Positions 62,971 through 64,000 of a DNA stretch of 64,000 nt are shown here, in pieces; positions within the stretch are counted from its first letter, which is position 1; each line of letters begins with the position of its first letter. This DNA is from Diphasiastrum complanatum (taxonomy: Eukaryota > Streptophyta > Lycopodiopsida > Lycopodiales > Lycopodiaceae): positions 13,458,476 through 13,522,475 of the forward strand of contig CM055092.1 of the NCBI GenBank assembly GCA_029204225.1, in the 5' to 3' direction. The notes beneath the pieces are model-generated. The model was not told the DNA's origin and searched no databases. It was given only the letters and a program-made list of their open reading frames with translations. A program made the position numbers and the translations under genes.

Positions 62971-64000
62971 CAAACCTAGCCTTGGAAACAATAATGTATC
63001 TATATACAATTCTAAGGCCTGATCTTAACATAAAAAATGAATCATATTCAGGTCTAGAAGATGACTAATGGGCCCCTAAAGCTGATGACATGATCTATCA
63101 CCATATCCAAGATAGAGCTTCTTTGATCTTGATCTCCTCCAAGATGAATTGAAGAGTCTTGATTCTTCCTTGCACCTTTGCACTTGATTGAAGATGCATG
63201 AACTTGAAACTTGATCCTCCTTGATCTTGATGCTTCTCTTTGAAGGAAATCTGATGTCTCCATGTCTTGTGAAAATCACATTGATCAAGATCACAAAACA
63301 TGTACTTGCTACTATTACCAAGATTTATCATGCTAAAATGGCTAGTCCACAAACCATAAAAAATAAGCATGATTCTCCTAATCTTGCAATTACAAATGAT
63401 CTTGAACTTCATGAGGCTACATAGTTGCTTATGGATATAAGTGTCCTTCAATGATGTTTCACTTATTCTCATAAGAAGCTTACAATTTGCCTCTCCAAAA
63501 GAAAAAACACATTTTTCAAAACAATGAGTGATTAACTCATTCTTGCTCTTCCAAAATCTGAGAGCACTCATTTGATCAAACAACCAAATTACTCTTAATT
63601 GGTTCACAACAATTTTTACCTCACTAAGACATAAAAACTTGTTCTCAAATGAGTCATTACACATCTTATCTTCAACTTCCTTCTTGATGAAGCCCTCAAG
63701 TTGCCTCATGTAATTCTCATAGCATACCTCGGTTTGCCTCATGTAGATCTCATAGCAAAATGGTTCATCAAGCATTGAAGTAAGAAAAGTGTTGAAAGTG
63801 AATGGTGAGAATCTTCCCCTTGATTATCTTTGCCAAGATAAGTGTGCCTTGAAGGCTCGGCCCTTGCCTTTATGGATCTTCTTGGAGCACTTGATCTTTG
63901 ACGTGGATCCTCAAGATCTCCATCACTTTGTTGCTCCTCCTCAATCCTTGCAAGATCATTGACACCAAGGTTGTTGATTTCACTTTCATTCACACAAGAT
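62971..64000 (-). mobile_element. Interior of the minus-strand copia-like element, mostly non-coding
   Basis: Near 63880-63740 the minus strand reads RSSAPRRSIKARAEPSRHTY, then LGKDNQGED. This resembles the linker after integrase in the element at 28.7 kb (RRTSRERQVPSRLTYDQKG). Below it, where reverse transcriptase and RNase H should be, is only a 225-codon frame (63775 to 63098) without RT motifs. The element therefore appears to lack RT and could be a non-autonomous deletion derivative. It continues beyond the window. Confidence 0.5.

Noticed and set aside
63098-63775. 225-codon minus-strand frame as copia reverse transcriptase
   Set aside because: None of the RT blocks (including YVDD) can be found; only the linker just upstream resembles copia pol.

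Overview
This window looks like nuclear DNA of a land plant. The evidence is an intact plant-type TM9SF/TMN gene, plant-type Ty1/copia and Ty3/gypsy retrotransposon remnants primed by the initiator-Met tRNA, Helitron helicase sequence, a trihelix remnant, and AT-rich non-coding DNA with GT-AG-like splice signals. The density of long (CT)n/(GA)n, (TA)n and (CA)n tracts is striking: more than 20 long arrays, the longest about 180 bp. A large, repeat-rich genome such as a fern's would fit, but that is a low-confidence guess because no lineage-diagnostic sequence is present.

Layout. 0-8.4 kb: a decayed copia pol end with its 3' LTR, short repeats, and a second, minus-strand LTR with a primer-binding site at 6 kb. 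8.4-10.7 kb: the only gene that looks intact, a 665-codon intronless TM9SF gene. It follows a 98-bp tandem duplication carrying a TATA-like box, a GA-tract leader and an AUG-stop mini-uORF. 12.4-16.6 kb: two more copia pol fragments, one per strand. 18.3-23 kb: a trihelix-domain pseudogene, a copia integrase fragment, a nested foldback, and a gypsy remnant whose 3' LTR carries a CT tract. 24.5-25.0 kb: a long inverted repeat with a short loop. 28.7-32.4 kb: a minus-strand copia element with 5' LTR, PBS, gag-protease and integrase but no reverse transcriptase. 32.8-33.5 kb: a minisatellite built on GTCGGTCGAGATCT.

34.9-39.8 kb holds a decayed multi-exon gene (or adjacent gene pieces) on the + strand. 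It has coiled-coil exons, a Cys/His zinc-finger-like exon, an acidic Gln-rich exon and a C-terminal FCP1/NIF-like HAD phosphatase domain. Its introns are full of the word TTTGGTACTTTT, and all six in-frame stops noted could come from a single C-to-T change. 44.6-56.7 kb is a mosaic of CT arrays, a higher-order GGTTCTCACGG/CT array, a gypsy integrase fragment, a Helitron helicase fragment, and four copies of a Helitron-like 3' terminus (hairpin, 8-nt spacer, CTAG, then T). 56.8-58.6 kb repeats a ~95-bp block three times within AGTACC-rich DNA. 61.4-64 kb holds a copia gag fragment (+) and the 3' end of another copia-like element (-).

Apart from TM9SF, nothing here looks like a working cellular gene. 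The window is mainly a record of transposon insertion, decay and microsatellite growth. The observations most worth following are the Helitron-like 3' ends with their shared flank, and the decayed HAD gene.
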